DNA from: Dactylorhiza incarnata
Taxonomy: Eukaryota > Streptophyta > Magnoliopsida > Asparagales > Orchidaceae
DNA: 64,000 nt
Assembly: GCA_033032865.1 (NCBI GenBank)
Contig: JAWHQI010000065.1
Span: 6,262,001-6,326,000 of the forward strand
Direction of reading: 5' to 3'
Part shown: piece by piece, positions 20,861 through 32,446 of the stretch
Layout of the letters: each line of letters starts with the position of its first letter
How positions within the stretch are numbered: position 1 is the first letter of the stretch
Notes under the pieces: model-generated
Databases searched by the model: none
The model's input: only the letters and a program-made list of their open reading frames with translations
Told to the model about the DNA's origin: nothing
Translations under genes and position numbers: made by a program

Positions 20861-22368
20861 TATAATAGCAGCCCGAAAAGTCGATATTGGCAGTCCATCT
20901 CGCCGGCCAACATCAGCAGTGAGATTAAAAGAAGAAGCAGAGAAGACCTCAAGATGGAGAAAGGAGAAGCCGACACCTGGTACCAGTTGTAGATAAGGGC
21001 AAATGGACCAGCGCTGGCATTAGAAGCAAAAAGGGAACATGAGTGTGCTGAGTTTATCTTAACACATATGTCAAATATGTAAATAGTATAAATAGAGGCC
21101 TATGGATCTCATGTGTAATATATAAGAAATATAAGAAATATAAGAAATAAAATGTGATCTTTTGCTCCGATTGAAGTATTGAGGCCTGCGAAAAGCATGA
21201 AATTAAAATTCATTGGAAAAATATGATCCGTCAATAATTGTTTGATTAATAAGGTCCATCCAATTGAAGTATTGAGTTTCATATTCGAACAAACTGATGC
21301 CCAACCATTCCTGATACACTTCCCTCTCGTAGGCGCAGCCCTCCCGAAAACCTTTCCTGCATCGATCTCAAAATCCCGCATCCCTCGCCATTGCCCTTCC
21401 CTCACAGCGAAACTCCACTCCCGACATTAGCCTTTCCGTCGACGCTCATCCCGCTCATCCCCAAACCCTCTTTACATTGTGTGGACTTCAATCACTGCGA
21501 CTACATGCGGCGGTGTGATGCGTCCTAGGGCTTGCCAATAGTATCAGGTTCGGCTCTTCCTCCTAGGGCATTCCTACAACATTCTGCCGCTGCTTAATCC
21601 TCCAGCTTGCTGTATGTGTTAGTTTTTAATCTGATCCTCACGATTATGAAGATGGTAAGCATGAGAAACTCACAACTGTATATGTTAATCTGATCCTACA
21701 GTTTTGAAGATGTTAATCATCCGCTCATCCCCGAAAACTCTTTGACCATCATTTCTCTATCTCTCTCTTTTCTTTCAGGGAGTGCCCACGCGAAGCTCTT
21801 CCACGGCGAAGGTTCTCCACCGCGGCGTCTCTCTATGTTTGCTGGATCGATGACCTCATCCGCTCAATTCTTCTGTCCTTCACGATGATTGATGTTCTCG
21901 CAGCCGACTGGCAGGCTGGCGTAGACAACGGGAATATATGCACAGGTCTATTATAAGCCCCACTTCCCCCTCACCGCTTCTCATTTTCCTAGCATCTCAT
22001 TTCTACTCATATATTAATTAGGATTCCATGCTCATTCATTTGGCACAACTTCAGATTTTGCAAACATCTTCATCACCATCGAACTCCAGGGATTGCGGCT
22101 GCACTAATTTATACTTCAGATAAAATGCTTAAAGGTTTGTTATCTTAGTTTTTCAACCCTACATCAAATTACTATGCAAAATCATGGAGTACCAAATAAT
22201 TTTCTCAATCAACTTTTGAGCAAAACTGGGATTTCTACCCATATATTTTGTCGGCAAGCCGAGAATAACAACTGGCCATGGTTGTTGTGTTTTTTCCCTA
22301 GAGATCAAGAGAACACAAAATGTAATCTGATGGACGCAAATAATGTGTGCATTTTTTAATAGTCTAGG
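20861..22368. other. unassigned DNA, possible decayed gene or LTR pieces
   Basis: No ORF is convincing. AGTATAAATAGAGGC near 21086 followed by ATAAGAAAT repeats and AATAAA resembles an LTR promoter and polyadenylation region, but no LTR ends are seen. An acceptor-like TTTTCTTTCAG at 21769-21779 and exon-like DNA to about 21945 hint at a gene fragment. I could not recognise it. Confidence 0.35.
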
Positions 22369-22868
22369 TGTACAACCCTCATATTTCTGATTCAGTGTGA
22401 CCCGACGTGGATGAGGTCGTGATAGAGAGGGTGACCGTGATGCAGTAGACTGACCCGTCGGAGGTCGTCAAGATCGAGAAGAGAAGGCCCGGGGGGGTCC
22501 ACTCGCCTAAGTGGGGGGGGGGGGGGGGGGGGGGGGGGGGCGCGAGTGGACCATAGGTCCACTCGCCCAAAGTGGGGGGCGAGTGGACCATAGGTCCACT
22601 TGCCTAGGCTTGCCATAGGCAGTTGGGCGAGTGGACCCATGGTCCACTCACCAAGGGGGTTGAGTGGACCGCAAGGTCCAATCGCCCAGCCCGGGTGGTG
22701 GACCTTCGGTCCACTCTCCCGACCCCCGATAAGGGGGGGAGTGGACACCTCATGTCCCACTCGCCCTCTCTTGTGTTGATCATTCGTATTCGTGGTTGAG
22801 CTGCAGATAGCAGAATTGTGGCTATCCACAGCCCGATTTTGGGAAGTCTATAAATAGACCCCCATGGG

Positions 22869-24066
22869 TGTTAAATTTTTGAAGTGGAAGTAGAAGGGTG
22901 TTGGGCGGTCTGGAGGTTGGAGACCGCAGAGACCGTGCGGTCTGCGCCTGTGCTCTGGCCAGTTCTGTCTCAGTTGTTTTGAGCGGTCTGATCTGGAGGC
23001 CGCCACTTTTGTCCGGGCAGCTTGCGCGAGTTGATCTGGCAACTTGTTCAAGTCGGCCAGATGTTCAAGTAGGTCTGCCTTCTTGCAGTGACCGGGCAGT
23101 CTGACGACTGTTCTAGGCGGTCTGGTTTTCTAAAGAAGTTCTTTGCCTTTGCAATAAAGACCGGGCGGTCTGTTTTAGGGAGACCGCAGTAACCGGGCGG
23201 TTTGTACATAACCATATGGTTAATAAGGAAGTTGTTCAGCGGTGTTGAGCTCGGGCGGTCTGTTTTGTGAGACCGCTCGCGATCTGATGGGCGGTTATTG
23301 TATCCCGGTTTGTGCGGTGACGACATCCGTCTGTTCGCCTATAAATAGGGGTGCAGAGCCCGTCATTAATAACGAGAACTGTAAGAACCAAAGTTGGCTT
23401 GATTGTGTCGGTCTCACTTTGAGGTCGCCACAGTTTGATATTTTGTCTGACCTTTTTGTGTGTTCGCAGGTTAGCGGCTAGCAGCTCGCGATCAGTTTTC
23501 TTCCTTCTTCCAGCTTTGAATAAACCAGTCCGGGCGGACTGTGTTTAGGTGTTCGCGGTCTGTGCAGCAGACTCAGTTGAACAGGCAGTCTTAAGTGGCC
23601 AGGCGATCTTGAGTCGCGGTCTGCGGAAGGTAGCAGTTTCTCTGTTCAGTGTTCGCGGGTTATTTTTTGATCAAGACCGTGCGGTCTGGAAAATCAAGAA
23701 GTGTGGACTGTTTGTTTTCAGCAGTGGAATAAAGCAGCAGGATGGCGGCTTGTGGTTGCAGTCTGGCAGGCGGGGGCTTGCACTATGTTCACGCAGTCTA
23801 AGGGGCTACCGTCTGGCTTGTCTGTTCATGCGGTCTGGCGATCTCAAGTTGTCAGGTCGCAACAGCTTGTATTTTGTGTTTGTGCTTCTCTCCTCCGTGA
23901 TTCTTATGAATCATGTCTCGCAATGTATACCTCGAAATTATGAAGAGATAGTTAATATCATAGCACTATTCATTCTTCCCATTGTCATTGTTGTGCTACA
24001 CTTGTGAAAAGTTTGTGAAGTGTTTTCCGCATTTTACTTCACCTCCGGACCTCAAGTTTTTCAACA
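22869..24066 (+). repeat. 5' LTR of the copia element
   Basis: It starts TGTTAAATTTTTGAAGTGG and ends CAAGTTTTTCAACA. The octamer GCGGTCTG, its near variants and the inverse CAGACCGC recur many times, mostly upstream of the TATA box CTATAAATA at 23339-23347. Confidence 0.92.
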
Positions 24067-24077
24067 TGGTATCAGAG
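24067..24077 (+). other. primer-binding site, tRNA-iMet type (copia element)
   Basis: TGGTATCAGAG abuts the LTR end with no spacer. Confidence 0.92.
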
Positions 24078-24174
24078 AGAGGTTGCTGAGGTTGCTGAGC
24101 TGATACTTCTCTCGGGTTTCTCAAGTTGGTTATCCATTAGTGGGATAACAATGGAATGAGGATATGCTAGAGGT

Positions 24175-25040
24175 CTTGGTATTGAACTCCTTACGCAGAC
24201 TAACTTCAAGAAGTGGAAGTCTTGCATGGAAAGCTATCTTTTGGCGAGGATTTGTGGGAGGTTGTAGGAGGAGAAGTGAGACAAGCTGTTATTCCTGCTA
24301 AAGTGAATGCTGAGCTCGTGAAGGCTTGGAGGAGAACGAATGCTAAGGCGGAGTTCACTCTCAATAGAGCTATCATTCTGGAGCTGTTTGATCACATCAT
24401 CAGATGTAGATTAGCTGTTGAAATTTGGACAGCCTTGGATGGCTTGTTCAATAAGAAGAATGTAGCGAGGCTACAGTTCTTGGAGAATGAGTTGGCGAAA
24501 GCAACTCAGGGGGATTTGTCTATCTCAACGTTCTTCTTAAAGATGAAGAACCTCTGCGCAGAGATATCGGCTTTGGACCCTGATGAGACTATCTCAGAAG
24601 CTAAGCTGAAGAGGCACATAATTTGCAGCTTGCGGAGGGAGTATGTGGCCTTTGTGACTTCTGTTCAAGGCTGGGCTAATCAGCCTTCGTTGCTAGAGCT
24701 GGAGAACATACTTGCTTAGCAAGAAAGTTTGGCTAAGCAAATGGCTGGGATGTCTGTCTCTGGGGGAGAAGGCGAGGTTCTCTTTTCTGGCAAGAAGAAG
24801 AGATGGGACAAAAAAAAGAAGACATCTGGAGATGATGGTCCATCTACTTCATATCAGCAGGAGAGGAGCTATGCTCCTAAGCATGATGGGAAGAAGTAGA
24901 AAGGACCTAGATGCTTCAGGTGCAACAAGCTTGGTCATTTCAAAAGGGACTGCAAGGTCAATCTTCAGCCAGGGCATGATGCAGGGAAGGAGGAGGTTGG
25001 TTCCAATTCTGAAGGTAGTTGTGGTGGTGGAGGTACATTC
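24175..25040 (+). pseudogene. gag: copia gag remnant with zinc knuckle
   Basis: After LTQTNFKKWKSCMESYL in one frame, a frameshift near 24235 leads to the main frame (FGEDLWEVVGGEVRQ ... RRTNAKAEFTLNRAI ... LLELENILA), a copia UBN2-type Gag. TAG stops fall at 24717 and 24897. Beyond the second is CFRCNKLGHFKRDC, a CX2CX4HX4C knuckle. The frame continues into protease without a break, so gag and pol formed one polyprotein, unlike the Sirevirus-like element 1. The two TAG codons probably replaced Q codons. Confidence 0.85.
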
Positions 25041-28000
25041 ATGATGGGCACGTGTGTTCAGGCTATGACTTCCATCAACTATCAGGATGATTGGATAGTG
25101 GACTCTGGGTGTGGTCATCACCTCACCGGGGTTGAGTCGAAGTTCTCCTCATTGCAGGCATATACAGGTAATGACGCTATCATTAGGGCTGATGATACTG
25201 TTCATGCAGTTGAGAAGGAAGGTGTGGTTTCATTGAACGATGATAGAGGTACTCTTATGTTGAAGAGCGTCTATTATGTTCCGGGGATGAAGAAGAACCT
25301 CTTCTCGGTGACCAATGCGGTGGATGTTGTCTATCACGTTCTGTTCGGTCCAACAGAAGTGAAATTTCTCCGAAATGTTTCAGCGGTGAAAGTTGAGGTC
25401 ACTCATGTTGGGAGACGAGTGAAGGACTTGTTTATTCTTTCAACAAGTTCTTATGTTGATAAGATGAGGGCTAATGATAGCGCTGCTATCTGACACGGAA
25501 GACTTAGGCATGTTGGGATGGATAAGTGAAAAGCTATGGTGGGAAGAGGTCTTGTGAAAGGTCTGCCTAGCTTTTCTTCTTTCGGGGATGGTCACGTTTG
25601 TGCAGGTTATCAGTTTGGTAAGGCTCAACGCTTTCCATTTGACAAATCACAAAGCAGATGTAAAAGACCATTGGAGTGTATCCATGGTGATCAATTTGGA
25701 CCTACCAACACTACCAGTCTTGGAGGTAGCAGGTATATGCTGATTTTGGTTGATGACTTCACCAAATATACTTGGGTATATTTTCTGAAGGAGAAGTCGG
25801 AGGCGTTCGAGAGGTTTGTGGAGTTCAAGGAGCTGGTGGAAGGTCGGCTAAACCTGCAGGTGAAGAGGTTCAGAACTAACAATGGAGGGGATTTCACCTC
25901 CAAGGCGTTCTTTAACTTATGCAGGAAGCATGGCATCCAAAGGGAGCTTTCTTGTGCTCACACTCCACAACATAACAGAGTCGCAGAGCGGAAGATCCGT
26001 CACCTGATGGAGACCTGCAAATTTTGGCTTCATGCCAAAAGTATCCTGAAGTCCTTCTGGGCAGAGGGAATATCTTGTGCGGCCTATATTATCAATCGGA
26101 TGCCTCTCAGTCCTATCAACATGAAAACCCCTCATGAGTTGATGTTCAAGGAGAAGCCAAGCATGGAACACTTTTGAGTGTTTGGTTCTACCTACTATGT
26201 GCAAGTTTTGGATGCCCTTCGAACGACGCTAGATGCTAAGGCAAGGAAACTAGTCTTCGTCGGTTACGATGACCGAAAGAAAGGGTGGAGATGCATGGAT
26301 CCCGAGACACGGAGATATGTGGTCTCTAGGGATGTGGTATTTAACGAGCTGACGTCATACCAAGGTAGCTCTTCTGTTGAGTTACAAAGAAGCAGGGTAG
26401 ATGGTGGACCAGAGGAAGCTGCACGGGAAGTTCTGGTGGAGTTACCTGTTTCTCCAGGTGCTCCTAGTATTTCTAGCTCTGGGTCAGGTTCTTCAGGTTC
26501 TGAAAGCAGGGGGAGCGACGCTCCATGTTTACCTGAAAGGAGAGCTAGTCCAGAAGCTGCAGTGGAAGAGGTGGTTCAGAGTCAAGCTCTGAGAAGGTCT
26601 AAGAGAACCATTATTCCACCTGATCGGTATACGGGCGGGAACTTGGTGAGCTTTGTCTCATGTTTCTTCGCAGGTCCCCTGGATGAGAGAGACCCATCTT
26701 GTTATGAAAATGTCGTTGGAGTCAAGGAGTGGGAAGGAGTCATGGATGAAGAGATGGCTACCCTCAGGAAGAATGAGACTTGGGACTTGGTTCCTAAGGT
26801 TGAGGGAGTTACTCCGGTGACTTGCAAGTAGGTTTTCAAACTGAAGAAGAAGGCTGACGGAAGTATTGAGCGGTACAAGGCTCGCCTTGTAGATCGAGGT
26901 TTCTCTCAGAAGTATGGGGAGGATTATGAAGAAACGTTTAGCCCCGTTGCCAAGATGACTTCGGTCCGGGTGGTGATTGCATTGGCAGTTTGCCAAGGGT
27001 GGAAGATTTGACAACTCGACGTGAAGAACGCTTTCTTATATGGCGAGATTGACAAGGATATCTTCATGGATCAGCCACCTGGTTACATATCCGAAGATCT
27101 CCCAAGATATGTTTGTAAGCTCAAGAAGGCTCTTTACGGCTTGAATCAAGCGCCTCGGGCGTGGTACGGGAAGATCGCAGAATACCTCCAGTTCTGCGGA
27201 TATTTTTCTTCTGATTTAGATTCAAGCTTATTCGTAAAGAAGACGGGGGAGCTTCAGGTCTTGGTGTTGTTGTATGTGGACGATATGATTGTCACGGGGA
27301 ATTCTGAAGTGGAGGTAGCTAGGCTTCGTACTGAGCTAGCTATCCGATTCGAGATGAAGGATTTGGGTGAGCTCCACCATTTCCTTGGGCTCAAAGTGGA
27401 GAGGAAAGAGAGCGATATGCTCGTTTCCCAAAAAGGCTATGCGGATCGAATCGTGAAGAGGTTCGGCATGGAAGGGGGGAAGAGCAGCTCTAGTCCACTG
27501 GAGGTTGGAGTTCATCTTCGGCGAGATGAAGGGAAGGTTCTTATCGATCCTTTGGTGTTTCGGGATTTGGTCGGAAGCTTGATATATTTGACGATCACGA
27601 GGCTAGATATTGCTTATGCAGTTGGCAGGGTGAGTCGGTTTATGGCAGAGCCTCGTAAGCCTCATCTTGTTGTGGCCAGGAGTATATTGAAGTATGTCAA
27701 ATCCATCTCGGATTTGGGTCTCTTCTTGGGAGAGATTCGGGCTTTTGCTTGCACGGTTACATGGATGCTGATTATGGAGGAGATTCAGATGATCGGAGAT
27801 CGACGTCTGGATATGTCTTTATGATAGGCTCTACAGCTATATCATGGTGTAATAAGAAGCGGGATTCTGTGTCTGTCTCTACCACGGAAGCGGAGTACAA
27901 AGCTTCAGCTTTGGCGTCTCAGGAAGCCATCTGACTTAGGAGGATTGTGGAGGACATTCATAGGGAGGTGCGAGGTCCTACTCTGCTACGTGGTGACAAT

Positions 28001-28237
28001 GTGAGTGCTCTCAAATTGGTGAACAATCCAGTTTGTCACGCGCGTACGAAACACATAGATATTCATCACCATTTCATTCGTGAGAAGGTGTTGGAGGGAT
28101 CTCTGACCGTGGAGCATGTGCAGAGCAAGGAGAATGTTGCTGACATATTTACTAAGCCGATGTCGAAGGTACCATTTGGTCAGTTGCAGAGTTTGCTTGG
28201 GCTGACTTCCACTTCCCACTTCAAGGGGGAGTGTTAA
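25041..28237 (+). pseudogene. pol: copia pol remnant: protease, integrase, RT, RNase H
   Basis: Blocks in order: protease WIVDSGCGHHLTG; integrase with GDQFGP, RFRTNNGGDF and NRVAERKIR; RT with LDVKNAFLYGEI, LYGLNQAPRAWYG and LYVDDMIVTG; RNase H with MDADYGGDSDDRRSTSG and STTEAEY, ending KGEC at a TAA. Stops are at 25491, 25527, 26175, 26829, 27009 and 27932, and a frameshift near 27745 lies at the start of RNase H. The second catalytic aspartate of integrase (RTDNGG in relatives) is N here, so strand transfer would fail even apart from the stops. Most stops sit where W, R or Q is expected. Confidence 0.9.
28221..28231 (+). other. polypurine tract of the copia element
   Basis: TCAAGGGGGAG lies directly before the 3' LTR. 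It overlaps the end of pol (HFKGEC), so the tract is partly coding. Confidence 0.85.
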
Positions 28238-29429
28238 ATTTTTGAAGTGGAAGTGGAAGGGTGTTAGGCGGTCTGGAGGTTGGAGACCGCAGAGATCGCG
28301 CGGTCTGCGCCGGTGCTCTGGCCGGTTCTCTCTCAGTTGTTCTGAGCGGTCTGATCTAGAGACCGCCTCTTTTGTCCGGGCGGCTTGCGCGATTTGATCT
28401 AGCAACTTGTTCAAGTCGGCCAGATGTTCATGTAGGTCTGCCTTTTTGCAGTGACCGGGCGGTCTGACGACTGTTCTAGGCAGTCTGGTTTTCTGAAGAA
28501 GTTCTTTGCCTTTGCAATAAAGACCTGGCGGTCTGTTTTAGGAAGACCGCAGTAACCGGGCAGTTTGTACATAACTGTATGGTTAATAAGGAAGCTGTTC
28601 AGCGGTGCTGAGCTCGGGCGGTCTGTTTTGTGAGACCGCTCGCGATCTGATGGGCGGTTATTGTATCCCAGTTTATGCTGTAATGACATCCGTCTGTTCG
28701 CCTATAAATAGGGGTGCAGAGCCCATCATTAATAACGAGAACTGTAAGAACCAAAGTTGGCTTGATTGTGCCGGTCTCACTTTGAGGTCGCGCGGTCTGA
28801 GATTTTGTCTGACCATTTTGTGTGTTCGCAGGTTAACGACTAACAGCTCACGGTCAGCTTGTCTTCCTTCTTCCAGCTTTGAATAAACCAGTCCGGGCGG
28901 ACTGTGTTTAGGTGTTCGCGGTCTGTGCAATGGACTCAGTTGATCAGGCGGTCTTAAGTGGCCAGGCGATCTTGAGTTGCGGTCTGCGGCAGGTAGCAGT
29001 TTCACTGTTCAGTGTTCGCTGGTTCTTCTTTGATCAAGACCGTGCGGTCTGGGCGATCAAGAAGTGTGAACTGTTTGTTTTCAGCAGTGGAATAAAGTAG
29101 CAGGTCGGCGGTCTGTGGTTGCGGTCTGGCAGGTGGGGGCTTGTACTCTGTTCGCGCGGTCTCATGGGTTACCGTCTGGCTTGTCTGTTCACGCGTTCTG
29201 GCGATCTCAAGTTGTCAGGTCGCAACAGCTTGTATTTTGTGTTTGTGCTTCTCTCCTCCGTGATTGTTATGAATCATGTCTCACCATGTATACCTCGAAA
29301 TTATGAAGAGATAGCTAATATCATAGCACTATTCGTTCTTCCCATTGTCATTGTTGTGCTACACTTGTGTAAAGATTGTGAAGTGTTTTCCGCAATTTAC
29401 TTCGCCTCCGGACCTCAAGTTTTTCAACA
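28232..29429 (+). repeat. 3' LTR of the copia element
   Basis: Same length and ends as the 5' LTR, with TATA box CTATAAATA at 28702-28710 and the same GCGGTCTG motif field. It is followed by the ATGGG target duplication. Confidence 0.92.
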
Positions 29430-29770
29430 ATGGGCACCTTGGGAAGGGTTGGTATCCCCCTCCCCTTGCGTGTGTCATGAGAGAAAGCACTACCCCTGTC
29501 AGTGAAGGTTGACGGTGAGGTGGTCCTTAGTGCCCTCCAAGGTGCCCAGGCTCAGCATTGGCTTGGGAGGGGAAGCTCTCTTTGAACTTCTGGGTGTGTG
29601 GTGGAACCTCCACGCTGCAGCTTAAGGGGTTCATTTTTGGACTCCAGTGTTCTTCAAGGGCAAGGTCTTTCGGTTCTTAGCAACTGGTCAAGGGTTCTAG
29701 CTCGGGTCAAGTAAGGGTTAGCTGCATCCCCCTTTCAAACGTCGAGACCAGTTCTCTGGTTTCAACATTC

Positions 29771-29788
29771 TGGTGCGGTGAGCGTGGA
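29771..29788 (+). other. primer-binding site, tRNA-Phe type (LARD 2)
   Basis: TGGTGCGGTGAGCGTGGA lies three bases after the LTR end and is identical to the site in LARD 1. Confidence 0.82.
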
Positions 29789-29821
29789 AGCAGCTAGTTC
29801 AGAAAGCTCTGAGCAAGTCTC

Positions 29822-31127
29822 ATGGCTGGAAGCGATGAGCTGGGGGACTCACACCATACCAATGAGTATGTGAAGAAGGGTGATTTTGACGAGTTCGGGA
29901 AGTTGATCCTGGAGCTCTTACGGGTCGCACTCCCCCCTCACGGTGAGTGCTCGACACCACCCGCACCCGTGCTCACCTCGCAATCTCCGATGGAGGCGGA
30001 GCAAGCACATCGACAAAGGAAGGAGCTGGCCACAGGGGAAGGCTCGGGTCTTCAAGCAAGAGTGCTCTTCAACAGCTCTCGTGGGACCGGCTACCCCAGT
30101 TGGGAGGCAGAGAGAATGCCTTCGACTCGCCGGGGAGGATGGGGAAGTCCATTCTGTGAGCTGATCATCTCATCTCCCGTTCCAGATGGGTTCAGCGAGC
30201 CTGACATGTCTTACTACGCAGGGAAGGATGACCCTATTCAGCATCTCTAGTGGTTCGAAGACATGGCCTCGATCAGGCAAATGTCAGATGCCTTTAAATG
30301 CAGAATCTTCGCGGTCACGTTCAGGGGGAAGGCGAGAGACTGGTTCCACCAACTCCCAGTGGGAACCATCTACGGTTTCGAGGGCCTGCGCCACAGTTTC
30401 TTGCTAAGGTTCTCCACTTCAAAGAAGAGGAGGAAGGGGGCGGAGGCACTGTTCTTGGTTCGGCAAAGGCCAGGGGAGACGTTGGGGAGTTACGTGGATT
30501 GATTACAGGAGGAAGTCCTCCTTGTCATTGAGGTGCTCGGGCATACCCTGCAGCTGGCTTTCACCCTCGGGTTACAGCAGGGGCTGTTCAAGATGAGCTT
30601 GACTCGGGACCCACCCCTGTCTTTCAAAGAGCTGATGGAGCGCACTGCTCAAGAAATTGAGTGTGGGGCCACAAACCAGGAGTTCATGGCAAGGTTGGCC
30701 AAGGGTGAGAAAGAGGAGAAGGAGGAGAAGAAAAAGCAAGGAGGGAAGAAGAAGGAGGAAGCAAGAAGTCAAGGGGACCAGGGACCATGGACCCCCCATT
30801 GGGCAGGAGAAAGCCTAGGGGTTTCAACCACCAGTTTCCCGACCGACCTGGAGTCCGCCAGGAGGACCCCCTCAAGGCCAAGGAAGAGGCCATTTCCAAG
30901 GGAGAGGAAAATTTCAGGTGGAACAGGGACGGTTCAACCCAGCAGGGTGGCAGCCGGACCCAAGACCATTGCAACCCCAACCCCTGCTGGCCATGACGAT
31001 TGGCCAAAAAAGAGGAAATAAGAAGAGGGCTCACGCAGGGAAGGAAGCAAGGATGATGGCATTTCCGTACTTTGACTTCCATCAGTAGGAGGGCCACGCG
31101 ACAGCCACATGCCCATAGTTTCTGGAG
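29822..31127 (+). pseudogene. gag: gypsy-type gag remnant (LARD 2)
   Basis: From MAGSDELGDSHHTNEYV one frame runs to 31021 with two in-frame stops, TAG at 30248-30250 and TGA at 30500-30502. The core reads MASIRQMSDAFKCRIF, FRGKARDWFHQLPVGTI and GLRHSFLLRF, then RQRPGETLGSYVD, which is the Retrotrans_gag pattern of Ty3/gypsy elements. A Lys/Glu-rich tail follows. In the next frame (31059-31127) YFDFHQ, a stop and EGHATATCP look like a decayed CX2H..GHxTxxC knuckle. No pol follows. The two stops again replace likely Q and R or W codons. Confidence 0.75.
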
Positions 31128-31320
31128 GTAAGGGAAGGAAGAAGAACCCCGACAAAGAGGACACAACTTTACCTGGAAGGACCAGGAGTAAGCTGAGGAG
31201 ATGGAGGAAGTGATGAAGGAGCGGCCAAGGTGCATGTCGCCGAGTAAGCGCAGGGAAGCGCATTGTCATGGTATGTAATCTATTTATAATATATCGAAAG
31301 TAGTTAAAGATAGCATCTAG
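31128..31320 (+). other. LARD 2 spacer between gag and the arrays
   Basis: A short purine-rich gag tail with stops in all frames, then AT-rich DNA. Nothing else is recognised. Confidence 0.4.
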
Positions 31321-32376
31321 GTCGAGTCCTCGACTGGAGACCACTCGCCTGGGCTTGTTGATGCCGGTCGCTGGGAAACTCGTCAGGTAAATTCATTTTA
31401 GGTCGAGTCCTCGACTAGAGACCACTCACCTGGGCTTATTGATGTCGGTCGCTGGGAGGCTCACCGGGTAGATTCATTTTAGGTCGAGTCCTCGACTGGA
31501 GACCACTCGACCGAGCTTGTTGATGCCGGTCACCGGGAGGCTCGCTGGGAAGATTCATTTTAGGTTGAGTCCTTGACTGGAGACCACTCGCCTGGGCTTG
31601 TTGATGTCGGTCGCTGGGAGGCTCGTCGGGTAGATTCGTTTTAGGTAGAGTCCTGGACTGGAGACCACTCGCATGGGCTTGTTGATGCTGGTCGCTGGGA
31701 GGCTCGTCGGGTGGATTCATTTTAGGTCGAGTCCTCGACTGGAGACCACTCACCCGGGCTTGTTGATGTCGGTCGCTGGGAGGCTCGCCAGGTAGATTCG
31801 TTTTAGGTCGAGTCCTCGACTGGAGACCACTCGCCCGGGCTTGTTGATGTCGGTCACAGGGAGGCTCGTCGGGTAGATTCATTTTAGGTCGAGTCCTCGA
31901 CTGGAGACCACTCGCCCGGGCTTGTTGATGTCGGTCGCTGGGAGGCTCGTCGGGTAGATTCGTTTTAGGTCGAGTCCTTGACTGGAGACCACTCGCCCGG
32001 GCTTGTTGATGTCGGTCGCTGGAAGGCTCGTTGGGAAGATTCTTTTTAGGCAGAGTCCTCGACCAGAGACCACTCTCCCGGGCTTGTTGATGCCGGTCGC
32101 TGGGAGGCTCGTCGGGTAGATTCGTTTTAGGTCGATCCCTCGACTGGAGACCACTCGCCCGGGCTTATTGATGTCGGTCGCTGGGAGGCTCTTCGAATAG
32201 ATTCGTTTTAGGTCGAGTCCTCGATTGGAAACCACTCGCCCAGGCTTGTTGATGCCGGTCGCTGGGAGGCTCGTTGGGTAGATTTGTTTTAGGTCGAGTC
32301 CTCAATTGGAGACCACTCGCCCGGTCTTGTTGATGCTGATCGCTGGGAGGCTCGTCGGGTAGATTCGTTTGGGATG
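31321..32376 (+). repeat. 81-bp tandem array (about 13 copies) in LARD 2
   Basis: Each unit begins GTCGAGTCCTCGACTGGAGA and contains TTGTTGATGTCGGTCGCTGG. Starts at 31321, 31402 and 31483 give the period. It is a multiple of three, so long antisense frames (PPSDRHQQARASGLQSRT type) stay open without being genes. Confidence 0.88.
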
Positions 32377-32446
32377 GTAAGGCTCCGGGAAGAGAAGCCA
32401 GTCTGAGGATGTGTTGAGTTCCTCCGCCTCTAGTGGGCTAAGCCCC

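Larger units (their letters stand above)
22869..29429 (+). mobile_element. complete but inactive Ty1/copia element
   Basis: Two 1198-bp LTRs, a tRNA-iMet primer-binding site, gag-pol in copia order and a polypurine tract are all present, with a perfect target duplication ATGGG (22864-22868, 29430-29434). It is a different lineage from the Sirevirus-like copies. The first 180 or so bases of the LTRs differ at about 14 positions, so it is not a very recent insertion. Eight in-frame stops and two frameshifts disable the polyprotein. Confidence 0.93.
22369..29767 (+). repeat. 5' LTR of LARD 2, in two pieces (22369-22868 and 29435-29767)
   Basis: The halves match the 3' LTR at 34616-35483: GTGTGACCC...AAGATCGAGAAGAGAAGG, GAGTGGACCATAGGTCCACT motifs, CTATAAATA at 22848-22856, then GGGCACCTTGGGAAGGGTTGG onward. 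The copia insertion lies 12 bases after the TATA box. A run of 28 G occupies 22513-22540. Confidence 0.85.

Noticed and set aside
21080..21160. TATAAATAG followed by AATAAA as a host promoter or solo LTR
   Set aside because: No LTR ends, target duplication or downstream ORF could be found; mentioned only as a possibility.
31436..32235. Minus-strand frames with 27-residue repeats
   Set aside because: Same cause: an 81-bp tandem unit without stops.
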